Source: Todiramphus chloris collaris
Lineage: Eukaryota; Chordata; Aves; Coraciiformes; Alcedinidae
Reading direction: 5' to 3'
DNA: 64,000 bases
NCBI GenBank assembly: GCA_025345505.1
Contig: JANVCC010000011.1
Coordinates: 9,460,184 to 9,524,183, forward strand
The notes beneath the pieces were generated by a model. It saw nothing but the letters and a program-made list of their open reading frames with translations, ran no database searches and was not told the origin of the DNA. Of the stretch, positions 11,824 to 24,390 are shown in pieces; within the stretch, counting starts at the first letter, position 1; each line of letters begins with the position of its first letter. Position numbers and translations under genes: made by a program.

Positions 11824-12425
11824 ACTATGGATTGAGAACAGTCCTGAGGAGAAAGACTTGGGGGTGCTGTTTGATGAAAAGCTCGACATGAGCCTACAAT
11901 GTGCGAGTGCAGCCCAGAAAGCCAACCGTATCCTGGGCTGAATCAAAAGAAGAGTGGCCAGGAGGTCGAGGGAGTCCCCGACACAAGGAACATGGAGCAG
12001 GTTGGAGCAGGTTCAGAGAAGGACCATGAAGATGATCAGAGAGAGTTGGGGTTTTTCAGCCTGGAGAAGAGAAGGCTCTGGGGGGACCTTATTGCAGCCT
12101 ACCAGTATCTGAAGGGTGCCTACAAGAAAGCTGGAGAGGGACTTTTTAAAATGTCTTGTAGTGACAGAACAAGGGGTAATGGCTTAAATTGGGAAGAGGG
12201 TAGATTTAGTTTAGAAATTAGGAAGAAGTTCTGCACTATGAGAGCGGTGAGACACTGGAACAGGTTGGTCAGGGAAGTTGTGGATGCTTCATCAACTGGA
12301 TATGTTCAAGATCAGGTTGGATGGGGTGTTGTGCAACATGGTCCAGTGGGAGGTGTCCCTGCCCATGTCAGGGGGGTTGGAACTAGATGATCTTTAAGGT
12401 CCCTTCGAACCCAAACCATTCTATG
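11824..12425 (+). mobile_element. CR1 LINE, 5'-truncated 3' end with internal deletions
   Basis: Seen: the sequence begins inside the C-terminal part of CR1 ORF2. GAGAAAGACTTGGGGGTGCT encodes the EKDLGVL motif and is followed by an 'AAQKAN.ILG'-like block. It ends with the CR1 3' UTR words 'GATGATCTTTAAGGTCCCTT' and the terminal octamer ATTCTATG (12418-12425). The part encoding the conserved '[13 protein letters not shown]' region of CR1 is missing, and so is most of the segment before '[12 protein letters not shown]' (GATGATCAG runs directly into AGAGAGTTGGGG). So at least two internal deletions have occurred. CR1 elements retropose with frequent 5' truncation and no clear target-site duplication, which fits. 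The copy cannot encode an active enzyme. The 163-codon open frame here (11899-12390) is a shifted artefact. Confidence 0.9.
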
Positions 12426-15400
12426 CCCCTATCTATTTATGCTCTGAATATCATCCTCTGAATCCTGCAGAAAAAGTTTCCTCTTTCTAATACATTTTCA
12501 TCTTAGCTAAGGTATTTACTGAATAAACAAATGCCTTGCTTTCTTGTCCTAGGTTAAGTTTGGAATAAGACTCCTGCAATGTTTTAAGGAGTCATGTTAT
12601 GAGATACAGATGGACTTTGTATAACCATTGTATATAGCACCAGTTATTTTTTTTCTTCTCCATTAAATTTTTGCCAACAGCTGTGTATGGGCTGTAAGCT
12701 AAGCTATATCATCATGGTTCCTAGAATGATAATGAAGTTTGTTATACCTAAGTCTAAGTGATCAATTCTGTCCATATATGGTCATTATGGCTTTGTCTTC
12801 TGGGGCTGGATAACATGTTGCCTTGTATAATGCAGTTTGAAACTGGACTGCAAGATCTGGACTTTATTTGTGACAGGCTTTAAAGCCTATAGGCCAATGT
12901 TGACTAAGTTTTGTTAGTCTAGGGATCATGACAAGTAAGACTATAATAACACATGGTATAAACTTGTATGTTACTGGTCTGAAGGAGGCATTAGTGTGTT
13001 CACTGAGTCTCATCTGAATCTTCCTTCACCTTGTCCAAATTCCTGTTCACAGGAAGCAAATAGGACTCAACTTGTATTCTAATTGGGGCTACCCCTTGGG
13101 GAGTTACCTCATCATAAAACTTACCTGTCTTGTTCTCATAGTGGTTTGCTCAGGTGAAAAAAAAAAAAAACAAACCAACAACAAACTTTCATTTTTTGTT
13201 AGCTATGAAAAGAAGGCTATACTGCATTTACAGTTTCATTGGCTGTATGTAGTGTCAGCTTCCATTCTTTTTAGCTATTCAGCAAGATCACAGAAAGTCA
13301 AACATCTTGGTAAAATCTATTATTATGACTATGAATACTCACACTGGTGAGATTTCAAACAAGCCCATAGGTAAACTGAATTTCTTCACATGGTCCATTA
13401 CTTTTTTCCTTCTGCTGCAATGAGCTCTTGTGTATTTAAGGTCTTTTAAAGACTTTTGTCATTGGTATTTCTTTTGCCAGTAATAACCCCACAGAGAAGC
13501 AGATAAATTAATTCTTTCCAGGTGGAATGAGAAGTCAGAGTGCTGACTGTTGCCATTCTAAATATGAGTGTAATGAGGTGTCAAGGAAAAATTAGGTTTG
13601 TGGTGTTTCTTCTCAAGTCACACCTATTCAGTTAAATCTAGCTTCTTCTGGAATAAAACAAAACTGTTGATGAGGCTTTCATAAATACTTAAAACTGACT
13701 GACCTACTAGTTCTTATATAGAAGGTCAACAAGCTTCTGCATACAAAGAAACTGTGTTGGGAATGCATTTGCAAGAAAGAGGTAGTATAGTGGTTGTGTT
13801 TTTATTGCTATGTTCCTTTATCCAATTTAAGCATATCTAATTTAGGATCTGAAGACTTTTCTTCTGTCTTTAAATGTAGTTAGTGAAGGCTTGTTTATCA
13901 TCAGCCCAAATTACTGCCAAGAACTTTTCTGAGAACTAAAAGCTTTATTTTAAGAGACTTTGAAAAATGATCTGTCTATGAGAATTAGAAAGGGAAGGTT
14001 TGATGACACTCAATTGCTGTCCCTGAACCTTTTCAACTCTAGAGAGTCCCTTTGACTAAGGAGCACAAATGTTCAACAGAGGGTTTGTTCTCTGCAGTAA
14101 AATTATAAGATGCTTGTTATCATAGCTCTTTTTGATCTGGCTTCCTATCACTAGACAAAGCATGATGTCAGATCCTTTTTTCTTAGGGTTTTGTTAAGTT
14201 CTGAAAAACTAATTGTTGATAATAAACAACATCAACTAGCCATGATAGTAAATTCTAAAGACATAATGTAATGTCAGTGAGAACATCCTTCATTTTTTGA
14301 AGCTTCCTGGTCTACAAAATAATTTTTTCCTTCTTTAAATAAATTTCTGCTTTTTGTAACAAATGATAAGACCAGCAAATGATCATATTGACCTGTTCTT
14401 CATTCTATACTTTCTTCTTCTCAAGATGGCAGTAAAACCACTTTTGAATGGAAAGGAACAGGTTCAAGGTCTCTACAGTCAATGAACCGTTTGTGTATAA
14501 TCAAGTCTTGTTGACTCTGTATGTTAATATTAAAAACCAGAAGTGTTGTGTCTGATTGTCTAGTTTGTTTGTCAAAACATGTTTTGGCCATGGGAAAGTG
14601 CTGTGATGAAGACCCTAGCAGCACCTAGGAGAAAGTGAACAATATGGATGCAATATCACAACCTTTTTGTATCTGGTGAGATTAATCATCCCCAAGATGT
14701 ATCACAACACCAAGCAGACATACTGTGGCTGTGGGCTCTGTTACATGGCTCAGGGTAATTCTGCTCTTGCAGATGTTTATCAGTAAAGAGGACATTCTAA
14801 TGAGCTGTGACTATGATGTTTTGGTCTACCTCCCTAAGCTGTTTTAAATTTTTTTTAACAAAGATCTCCCTTAATTAAAATATGACATATGAAATTTTAA
14901 TTTCCTGGGATTCCTGCATTCAGTTTTATTGGCTATACCAAATGTTTTGTGCTGGCATGTCCTGACCTTGGCAAAGCTTCAATGTATGCACCTACCATAC
15001 AGCTGAAACATATCTGTTTCTCTTTCATTTTCTCTCTTTTTTTTTTTCCTATGTAAAATGTTAGAAATTAATTCTGTATTTGCTTAATCAGTGATAAACT
15101 GCCTTTATCTTTATCAACTTTGAGTCTGCTGTATTTGAATCCTTACAAAATTTAAACTCCAGTCAGTACAGTAATTTGCATATATAATAACCTTCAGAAC
15201 CTGAGGTAGGGTAAATTTTTCATTTACATTTTGAAGGCAGGTCTTTCTAGGACCATCTTAAATGAATACATTGACAATAAGGAAAGACAGTTAAAATGAA
15301 AATAAGCAAAGGCACTTGATTACTAGAAGAAGGCTGTCTCTGATAAGATTCATGATAAGTAAAGATTTAAAGTTCAAAGCTAGTATAATTTGGATTATGA

Positions 15401-15482
15401 CATATGATTTGGTCCCTTCTCTTACTGACAAGGTAAGCTGAAGTCTTTTTGAAATCAGCTTCAAATTTAGGAAGAATGCTGG
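12426..15482. other. Unique DNA, no gene seen
   Basis: AT-rich. A poly(A)-rich stretch at 13156-13180 and a T-rich stretch near 15030-15048 are low complexity. No open frame of interest. Confidence 0.45.
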
Positions 15483-15935
15483 TGTGGTGGGTTGACTCTG
15501 GCATGGCACCAGGTGCCCACCAAACCCTTCTATCACTCCCCCCCGAGCCCCTTCAGCATGGCACACAGGGAGAGAATAAGACAAAAAGAGCCATGGGTTA
15601 TGATAGATAAGATGTTATTCTCTACTTCCTGTCCGCAGGCAATGTCAGGCCGAGTCCAGGAAGCAGGGCTCCAGGAACACGTAGCAGCCACTTGGAGGAC
15701 AAAGCCAAATGCCCCCTCATCCTCCTCCTGCCCTCTCCCTTTATAGTTGAGCTGACATCACATGGTATGGAATATCCCACTGGTCAGCTCAGGTTGGTTG
15801 TATCTTCTCCCCCATCCTCTGGTGCCGTGTGAGCACTGGCAGTCAGAACACGGGTGTGTTACCAACACCCTCCAGCTCCCAGTGCTGCAGCAGGAGGGCT
15901 GGATGGGGAAAAGCAGCTCAGCCAGACCCACTACA
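15483..15935 (-). mobile_element. Solo LTR of avian ERVL-type retrovirus
   Basis: Seen: the 453-bp unit starts TGTGGTGGGT and ends ACCCACTACA, an imperfect terminal inverted repeat of the TG...CA type. It is flanked by GCTGG (15478-15482) and ACTGG (15936-15940), a 5-bp target-site duplication with one mismatch. On the minus strand the order is 'GGGATATTCCATACC', a CRE-like GATGTCAG (complement of 15752-15759) and TATAAA (complement of 15740-15745). This is the promoter layout I associate with widespread avian ERVL LTRs. That fixes the sense strand as minus. No internal gag-pol sequence adjoins it, so it is a solo LTR left by LTR-LTR recombination. The open frames inside it are not genes. The exact subfamily is not assigned. 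Confidence 0.88.
15740..15759 (-). promoter_or_regulatory. LTR core promoter: CRE-like site and TATA box
   Basis: On the minus strand, GATGTCAG (close to the CRE palindrome TGACGTCA but with the central CpG decayed to TG) lies six bases upstream of TATAAA. This is the expected U3 promoter arrangement of the surrounding LTR. Activity today is unknown. Confidence 0.6.
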
Positions 15936-15940
15936 ACTGG

Positions 15941-18900
15941 CAAGATGAAGGAAGATCAAGATTTGTGGAAGACCTCAAACAGCAGCCAATTTTTGGAACT
16001 TATTCAGAGTAAGAAATATGTGCTAACCACATCCAATAAAACTATTGGTGAAGTAAGGTAGGCCTCAGTGTATGTAAAGATGGCCATTGAAACTGAAAAT
16101 CAAAATTTGTTATTAAGTTTAATAGAATCAGGGAGAAGACTTACATTCTCTTATTTGATTCTTTCTTTCTCTCTTTTGTTATACAATTATTCTCACAAAT
16201 ATTCTCCATTTTTCTTAAAACACAAGTGCACAATTATTAAAATGCAACAATCTTTGATAATTACTTTCAATCTACTCTATTCATGTGACTGTCTGCCTAA
16301 GGCACCTTTAATAAGTACAGGGCAAAAATCAATGTCCAGTGATGGTTTTCCATGTCATATGAATGATGTTAGCGATTGTGTCTCCCTACAGGATACTGCA
16401 AGACAAACTGAGTCTAATGGCCTCTTGTGAGTGTCTTGCTATTGTGTGCCAAGTGCCTGGTAAAAAAAGGACATAAGGAGACTTGGTGACATCTCTTTTT
16501 GCTTATGATCATATCCTTGCATCCATACAGCAAAATTACATGTATTTTAGGATAAGCATTTAAACTTTCCCTATGTCTATAAATACTTCAGACTTCTTGC
16601 AGCACTATCTAATGACTGCGAGATATGGACACCAACCCAGACTGAGTGTCATATCTGTTTTAAGGTGCATGGATACATTCAGTAGTGGAACTGCAGCAGA
16701 TCTTGGCTTCTTAGGAAGAATTCAAAATTTTTTTTCCCACAGATACTATGAAACTTTTTTTTTTTTTCTTTAAGCTTGGATAAAGATAGCAACTGACTAT
16801 TGATAGTTGAATATAATGCCTACTCTACATATGCATTTCCTTGATTCTAATAGGAAAAACCAGTGTAGAATAGTGCAAGAAAAAACATTTATTTGGTATT
16901 GGTAAGTAAATATGAGTTTCCTGCTAATAATTGCTTTTTCCTCACATGAGATTCCCCCTTTTAGGATCAGGATTCAGGAAATTCCTCTTTACTAAAAGCA
17001 GAATTAATACTGTAATGTGAAGTCATGGATTAGTGGGAATACATATAAAACTGCTTTTGCATTTGCATTATTATTCCCAGGCCAATGAGCACTTATGTAG
17101 ATAACGGCAAGAACATTTCCTTCATATAAAATGTCAGTTCTAAAAAGTACTACTAATTAGAAATGGTTACAATATCACTACAGTCTATAAGGAAAAAACT
17201 GACTCAGAAAACTGAAGGAAATATTCCCAGGAAAAAGTTATCTTGCCTGATATGACCTGCTGATAAAGCATTAGAAGCTCAAAAATATTAACGGTCCATT
17301 GCTGAGACTGAATTTTGAAAGAAATATCAAAAAGATTTTACAGTTAGAAGAGTTATGGAAACGTTATGTTGCTTCTAAAATTTTGAAATGAGATTTTGTT
17401 TCTATTTAGGTATTACTGTGGAGACTGTATTATCATGTTGTAGTGGATTAAGTTCATGCAGAGAATGACAACTGTGGCTAAGCTTCCTGGTTTATGTGTC
17501 TGGCTTGATTTCTTTGAGGTTGGCTTCAGACCAGAAAGAGTTTAACAAAGTAGTGCCAATCTCCACAAGCTCTGTCCAGGTATAAGGTAACCTAGTCAGC
17601 TGTGTCCCAGCTAACTGAAAGCTAACTCTAAAGTATCACCTTTTGCCCATATTGCAGTAGACTCTTAAAAGGGTTCAGACCTTGGTTGTGTGAGAGTTGT
17701 GCACATGTAGTGGAAAAAAAGTTCATAGCCCAAAGAATATGCATTTAATCCCTCCTAAACCATGAAATATGAAACCTGAGGCACTTCCATTCAGAGCTAA
17801 CATGCCTCCATGTTCCTCTGTAATTACTGTGGGAAGAGAGGCAGCCCCATGGGGAGAATCAGGTCTTAGATATGTATGTGGGATGACTGACATCTGTCCA
17901 TAACCCAAACAAGTGAAGGAGCACAAGTAAGATACCAAAAGGGACTGCAGCACTCATGTCATCTAATATGGTGATATAATCAGGGTGGTTCTGCTGCTTG
18001 TTTGTTTGAAGGGTCTTTGATATCCTAAAAAGGATATACACTAAAAAGTGTATTTCCTTCAACCTTGTGTCTTTGGCTTACTTTTTAGTCTTCCATTAAT
18101 GTCAGTGGATAAAGAGGATCTGAATCAGTGGAAGATATGTTGTGGGGCATGCCAGTAGTGAATGTTGCCTGGTGAAGAGCTTCCTCAGTTAGCCCATTTT
18201 TGGAGGTAGACATTTTCTCTGTACCTGATACTTTCATCCTGCCTTAGGAGAGTAAGGGAGTGAGATGTGATTTGATGCATTTGTTTTGTCACCATGACAA
18301 AATCACTATTACATGGTATGGAAGTTCCTATTACAGGATAGAAGAACAAAATTCCCTTTTCTTTGAAGAAGAACAGGACTTCTAGAAGATCTTGCGATTA
18401 CATGATGTCCCAATGCTGTGCTGCTTCTACTGTCTTCAATTTTGTCTCCTCATTCTTTGTTTCCTGTGACCCAGAGACCATTTCCTTGACATTAGTGCTG
18501 AAGCTCTGTCCGTAACACTACAGTACCTGTTCTCCCTTTGTTACTGTTTAAATGATACAATTCATCTGCCCATCTTCCTTTGTTGCAGGCTTTTACCTGA
18601 TGGCATTTGCACTTACTCAACAGCTTCCCACATCTGACCATCACATGTTTTAGTACAGCATCCTCATTAGCTTGTAGATTGACTTTATGACCTCTCTCAA
18701 AGACAGGATGTTAACATGCTAGTATGTATGTTCCCCATTTCTAGGCGGACTAATTACCACTTATGAGAACATAAATAACACCATAATACACCACTCAAGA
18801 TTTCAGCAATGCAAGTGATCGTGAACAAAGTCCTGTCACCACTGTGTATTCTGTTGTTTCTGTTCAACTAGCATGTAAATCAGCAGTCCATAACAAATTT

Positions 18901-19231
18901 GTATCAATAGAAAACCTTTTGTTTTTAGGGATCTTTAACAACTCCAGTGCTTAGTGCTTTCTCCTCATAGTCTGAAGGGAATGATAAAAACAAGATATAT
19001 GATAATGAGGTGACTGTCAATCAATAAACTTCTGGGGTTTTTTAATGATTATTTTTATTCTATTTTTTGAAACATCAATTGGATCTGGAGTGTGGAACAG
19101 ATACTGTGAGAAAAGTTTATTTCTGTAACAACATGGTGTACAAATGGAGTTACCTTTCCTAAATTCTTTCTTGAAGTGGAAAAATACCAGAGTTCATTGC
19201 AGATACAAGGTACTGGATAGGACTAGCGGTG
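15941..19231. other. Unique DNA, no gene seen
   Basis: AT-rich with T runs at about 16755-16768. Open frames up to about 120 codons (16068-16430, plus) have no recognisable domain. The last 5 bases (CGGTG, 19227-19231) are the target-site copy of the next LTR. Confidence 0.45.
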
Positions 19232-20040
19232 TGTCAAGGTTTAGGGTCAGGGCAGCCCCTAAGACCTATAACAGATGCTCTCTGTTAACCCCCCTCCCTC
19301 TCCAGAGGGGAAAGAGAAAGGGAATAAGGGAGAGAGAGACTTAGCGATTAGAAAAGGAAACTAGAACAGCTTTAATGAAAATGAAATTAATAATTATAAA
19401 AATGGAATATATACAAATATATACAAAACCAGTATTGAACCCAACGCCCCTGATGGTAATTACATCACCGTCACCACTAATGCTGTGAAGGCACCAGGGG
19501 AGTCCCAGACTGGGCCCTGCAGCAGACAGGAGCTGTGCTCGGGAGCTGGATTCTGGTACCGGGTTCAGGAACACACAGACCGGATCAAAGGCAGAACGGA
19601 CAGAGGCCTCCTTGGGTGCTCCAAGGAAGGAACCGAAAGAGGACCCGAGCCAAGCCAAGCAAAAGCTGGCAAGGCAGTCCAAGAGGGGAGAAGAGCCCAG
19701 AGACCCTTCGGGTCCCTCAGCTCTAGACCAAATATGGTGTAATTGGGCTGGAATCCCTCGTTGGCCAGTTTAGAGTCACCCGTCCTGTCCACTCCTCCCT
19801 GAAGGTGCAGCCTTTCACTTTCTGCACCCCCCAATGTGGCACACAAGATCCAGCAGTGGCCTTGGTCTGCACACCAATCCTTGGTACTGACTCTAAACAT
19901 GGGGTGTTATCACTGCTAGAAGCAGACACTGTCTGTGAAAACAGGCTTCTCACTTCAGACAGTGCAGTTAATTAGAAGAACCAAGCTGAAAAGTAAAATT
20001 ACTGAACAGAATTAGTTCTGTTTTCACTCAAACCAGGACA
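19232..20040 (-). mobile_element. Solo LTR, family shared with the copy at 61.4 kb
   Basis: Seen: the 809-bp unit reads TGTCAAGGTTTAGGGTCAGG at its plus-strand start and ends CTCAAACCAGGACA. It is flanked by perfect 5-bp duplications CGGTG (19227-19231 and 20041-20045). Reverse-complemented, it aligns over most of its length to the plus-strand LTR at 61400-62130, including TGTCCTGGTTTGAG at the start and CCTTGACA at the end. In that sense direction ATTAAAG followed by a CT-rich stretch looks like the poly(A) signal and U5. There is no internal coding region, so it is a solo LTR. A 5-bp duplication fits ERVL- or ERV1-like integrases. Several overlapping open frames inside it, on both strands, are incidental. 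Confidence 0.92.
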
Positions 20041-20616
20041 CGGTGTGTGACAGTAAGTAGATACAGAAGGAGTTTTAAGCAATGCTTGTGTGTGTGTAAT
20101 GTTGCTGTAGGGAGATAAAGCTGGTATTTGTATTTCCTAAGCTTTCGGAAAGCTGCATGTCTGTGTGATCCCCTGCAACCCTATTGCTGGCTCTGCTTTC
20201 TAACCCCGCTTTCTCTTGTTAATACTTTAGGAAGAAATCACATTAAGATATTGTACCTGACTAAAGTCACTGCCACATTAACATTGAACATCACTGGAAA
20301 AAACACATCCTAAAAGTGAATGGGGCCACCTGTTTTCCCAGTGTCAAAAAAAGAAAGAAGCAGAATGGTTTGAGGGCTGCTTGCCTGAGAGTCTCTGAGT
20401 CTGCTGAATTTATCATCAACCACAGTGTTCCTCACAGATGAAAAGCCTTCACTTCCCCATTCACCTCTACCTCTGCATGCCTGGCAGTACTTCTTCATTC
20501 TGTTGCCTGCAGGACCCCCCAGGATTATTCAGCCAGAGGCTGGATTAGTCCTATTCCACCTGGTATGACAGAACTACTAGTAAGGTTTAGGAAAATTCAC
20601 AGTATTGCTGATATGG
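20041..20616. other. Unique DNA, no gene seen
   Basis: It starts with the second CGGTG target-site copy. A 10-bp inverted pair (GTGAATGGGG near 20317 and CCCCATTCAC near 20456) is widely spaced and probably chance. Confidence 0.45.
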
Positions 20617-20700
20617 TGTTACCTTTAAGGCTGTCATCTCCTCTTGCACACATGATGATTTGATGTTACCTTTAAAGCTGTCATCTTCTCTTGCACACAT
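20617..20700. repeat. 47-bp tandem duplication (two copies)
   Basis: Two copies start with TGTTACCTTTAA at 20617 and 20664. Over the shared 37 bases ending CTTGCACACAT they differ at two positions, both transitions. This looks like a local slippage or unequal-exchange duplication rather than a transposon. Confidence 0.9.
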
Positions 20701-23700
20701 ACTGGCATGTGGGTGTCTAACTTTCATTGAAATGTACACAAAATACCACCTTAGAATAGCATTTTCCTGGCAGCTGAGTAGATGTGGTTTGGTGAGTAAA
20801 TTAGGCTTTGTTTTTCAGCTGGTTTTGCATGGTTACTCAAATTCATGAGAGGTATTTTAGATGATGTACTCAACAACTGCATTTCCAAACCAACAACTCC
20901 AATGTGTTAACTTCCTGTCAATGATCCCATTACATTTTAATTAGTTTCTTCTGAGTTCAACAAGGAACTGCCAAATCTATTTAAGCTATCAAGAATGCAA
21001 AATTAGAATATTCTAATTGTAATTGCTACCTATGGATATCTCTGTTCTCTTTCAGGTCTTCTCCAGTACCTCTTTTTAGGTTATAATTCTTGTGCATTTA
21101 CCTCTTGTGAGTAAGACTGTGCAATTTTCACTCCTTGTAACAAGCCCCTGCAAGTCAAACCAGTTGTTCTAACAGGTTTGCAGCTTATCACATCAGGACT
21201 CACTGGCCAGCATAGAACAGGTAATCTTAAAACTAAATTATATTGAAAAGGGGAACATACCACAGTGCAGAGGACAACAGCAGGCAGTAGTGGGTCAGCA
21301 GGGGTCTGTGCTAGCATGAGGTGTGCAGTGCTGGGACTTCTGCTGTCCAGATCAGCAGCCTGACCAGGTGAGCTGGGTCCTTTTTTCTCCTTCACAGGGT
21401 AACCAGGGCAGGAGTGTTGTGTGAAGGAGGTGGTCAGAGAAGTAGAAGCTAATGTTTGTGGCACCTTTGCCACAAGATAGAGTAGGGCTGTGTCCAGGAA
21501 ACATCTCCAAGATTTGGAGAGAAGGAAGGACTCCTGGTCTACAGCCTCTTTGGCTGATTAACATCTAGAATCATCTCTGAAGATGAGCAGGCACCTGTTT
21601 GGTCTGTTCTTCTTGACTGTCTCTCACCTTCTTTTTGGTAATGAATGTACACTTTAACTAAATGTTGACGGAAAGAGGTGTGCAAGAGGTAGGAGCTCTG
21701 ATCTTTAGTGTTGGTAGGCTGAACTCCCTTCTTCTATCTGGAAAACCATTAAAATTATCTTCTTCATCAAAAAAGCCCGTATTTATTTTCTATGGAAGGA
21801 GGCCACAAACTTAGCTGGGCATCATCTCCAGTGAGAGAATGATACTGGATTACAGAGACAGATCCTTGGGGGTCTTCCAATCCTTGTGTCTTCTCATAAG
21901 GAAGTGCAGACAGTAGTAACTGCTGAGCTGCATGCAGAGCTCAATACAAACAGAGCATTGGGAACAACAAATCCCTTGCAGCATTGGGAACAGAAGAAAG
22001 GCCAGGTATCTGGGAGGTTTGGGTTTGGTTTTTTCCCCACAGATGGGATGTACATCCCCTCCTTGGAATTCTAATTCTAGCTGAATGATAAGATAGGACT
22101 GCATGTGATTGGAACGGTACAGACTTGCACACTGACAGATCCAGCTGGCTCTTTCCAGACTGCTAAAGCTTATTTTCAAAGGTCTCATTATTGGAGATCT
22201 TCCATTGTGTATTTTAAGCCTCTGATATCTTGCTGTCAATTAAATGAAAACAAATTGCTGTTAGTTTGTAATTTAAGGGGGACGTCTCAATAAAAATGTT
22301 TACCAACAGTTATACAAACAGAAGTGTTTTAAAAATATTTTAAGTACACTGCAATTAACTAAAGGTGTGAAATGAAGTTGTCTGTGGTCACTGACAAGCA
22401 AGGCCTTACATTCAATGACTATCAAGGATTCTGGGCTGCTTTATGGCAAATGAAATTATAAGCCTTATCTCTAGGCAAAGACGTTTATGTTTTCTTCAGT
22501 TTAGATAATTCTTTCAGATAGGAAAGTTGTAGTGTGAGTAGCTTAAGCAAATACCTCTTTGTATTTGCAGTGAAACACTGACGCATTGTTCAAGGCTTTT
22601 TAGCAATTACTTTATACAATATACTGGTGTATAATACATGAAATTTTGAAAAATTACCATGGGTTTCTGAGAAGGACCTTTACTTTTAGCTCACAAAAAT
22701 GTTATTGTGGTTTATGCAGTCAAATTATAAAGAAATAGATCTGGTTTGGGTGGAAAATACATTCACATTAGGACATGTGAGTCTATAATTATAAAAGTAA
22801 GCCTCCTGTGGTTCATGAAGCTAAAATACTCGTGGGTGCACAACTGCAATAGCTTTGTGCAGAAATAGAAGAGCTGCAGCACATGTACATTTCTGCATGT
22901 GAATCTTGGGTTCACATCAGAAGAGCTGGTTGACGTTTTTTGTAACACGTGTCCGTGTTGCGGTATTGTTATTCTTCTCCTGATACTTCACAGCACTTGG
23001 AGATGGCTGAGGTGATTCACTGACAGAAAAAAAAACCAAACAAAAAAACCCCAAACATATGGGACTTTAAGCATTTCTAATAATGGAAATAATGATAACA
23101 GAACATGATTATTTCCAAATCTGTTTCATTGCACAGATCCTAAGGTGTGTTTTTTAAGCATGCTTGAGCAAGATAATTGCAAGAGGGGTCACTTACTTCA
23201 GGTATGTGGCATCTAGCCCATGAATTAGATAAGTCTGCCAAAAGACAATTCAAGTCATATAAAGGTGCATATTATTGATGATGTTATAGACATGGGCTTT
23301 ACTCGTCATGTCAGCCATCTCACTTCAGCTGAAACTGGATTGATTATCTGAGAAGAATGAACAGATTCTGATGCATTTGTACAACCTTTTAAACATGAGT
23401 GAGAAGGAAAAGTCTGCGTTCATGATATTTCAGGTGTGCTGGGGTCCAGAAGTGAGACTAACAGAGGCTTTGTTCTATAAACAGGACCAGATGTATGCTA
23501 AGAAACCTCCTGTATCATGCAAAGTTTCACATGGTCTACAGGTATAGCATTATCTACTATTTCTTAGAAAAGCATTAATCATGGGAAGTTTCTTCCTTGC
23601 TGATATTGATGAAGTCAGCATGGTTCTATGGTTCCTTTGCCTCTCAAAATTATTGCATGTGTATTTTTGTACATCTTCCTCCTCTTCTTGAGATCATTTG

Positions 23701-24219
23701 GACAGCTGAAGTCCTGTGCATGGGGCCCCACTAACGTCTGTTAATAGCTCTGTTCCAGCTTTCATTGACCTTGGCAGGTGACTTTGGCAAGTCAGGTGAA
23801 ATATTATCTATCTCTAAGAGCTGTTTTTCAAATATCTATCCTTGTGTCCTTGGAAGAAGTGGAACAGTGATCTGGAGGAACCTGATTGTTTCATGCAAAT
23901 TCAGAGATTGTTCTTCTTTTCCTCATCAGTGAACTCATTGCAGATGCAGCCAGAAATTTCTTAGTACATCTGTTAGAGACATGTGCTTAAAAATACTGCT
24001 TGGAGTTGAGATAAAGACATTCTGACACTTTTCTAAGTCTGTTTCTATTGTATTTCTAGTGGGAAATTATAATAAGATATCCAAGAACTCAGAGGCAGTT
24101 TGCTCTGCTGCTCTTCCCCCATACTCAAGGTCCCTTTTGTTATTTGTGTTGCCGCACTGTGTCTATAGACACCAGCTGTGATCAAGTTCTCTTTGTGTGA
24201 GGAACTATAGAAATGGATT
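20701..24219. other. Unique DNA, no gene seen
   Basis: The minus-strand frames at 21081-21473 (130 codons) and 21850-22239 (129 codons) are open but show no domain, signal peptide or family resemblance. An A-rich tract (AAAACCAAACAAAAAAACCC) is at about 23023-23055. Confidence 0.45.
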
Positions 24220-24390
24220 GTATGTCACAGTCCTTGCCACAATGACAGCACAGTTTAGTATGGGAAGACAAAAAGGGATAGATGAGGTAACAGAGACATG
24301 CTGCGACTTGTGTAAAGTCATCCAGTAAGCAACAGAAAAGAGCAGGAATAGGACCATAGTCCCCAAGTCCCAATTTCCCTACAAAACTAC
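24220..24390 (-). mobile_element. MIR/CORE-SINE-like ancient relic
   Basis: Read plus, the sequence follows the inverted amniote repeat with words in the expected order: 'cacagtccttgcc', then 'gggaagacaaaaaggg', 'gatgaggtaacagagac', 'cgacttgtgtaaagtcatcc', 'agcaggaatagg' and 'caagtcccaa'. These correspond to the family words for 'cagtccctgcc', 'aggcacagag', 'gacttgcccaaggtcacac', 'ccaggaatagaac' and 'agtcccag'. Assignment is by recalled consensus only. Divergence is high, as expected of an amniote-age SINE. Confidence 0.7.

Noticed and set aside
11899-12390. 163-codon open frame, the longest in the window
   Set aside because: It lies within the deleted CR1 copy. Only its middle part ([21 protein letters not shown]) is true CR1 frame; the ends are out of frame or 3' UTR.
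19341-19953. Several long open frames on both strands
   Set aside because: All fall inside the solo LTR. They match no retroviral protein and have no conserved motif.
20317-20465. Inverted pair GTGAATGGGG / CCCCATTCAC
   Set aside because: The arms are only 10 bp and about 130 bp apart. Several such pairs are expected by chance.
22018-22042. Splice-acceptor-like pyrimidine tract ending CCCCACAG
   Set aside because: No open exon with a matching donor follows. Such tracts are common by chance in AT/T-rich DNA.
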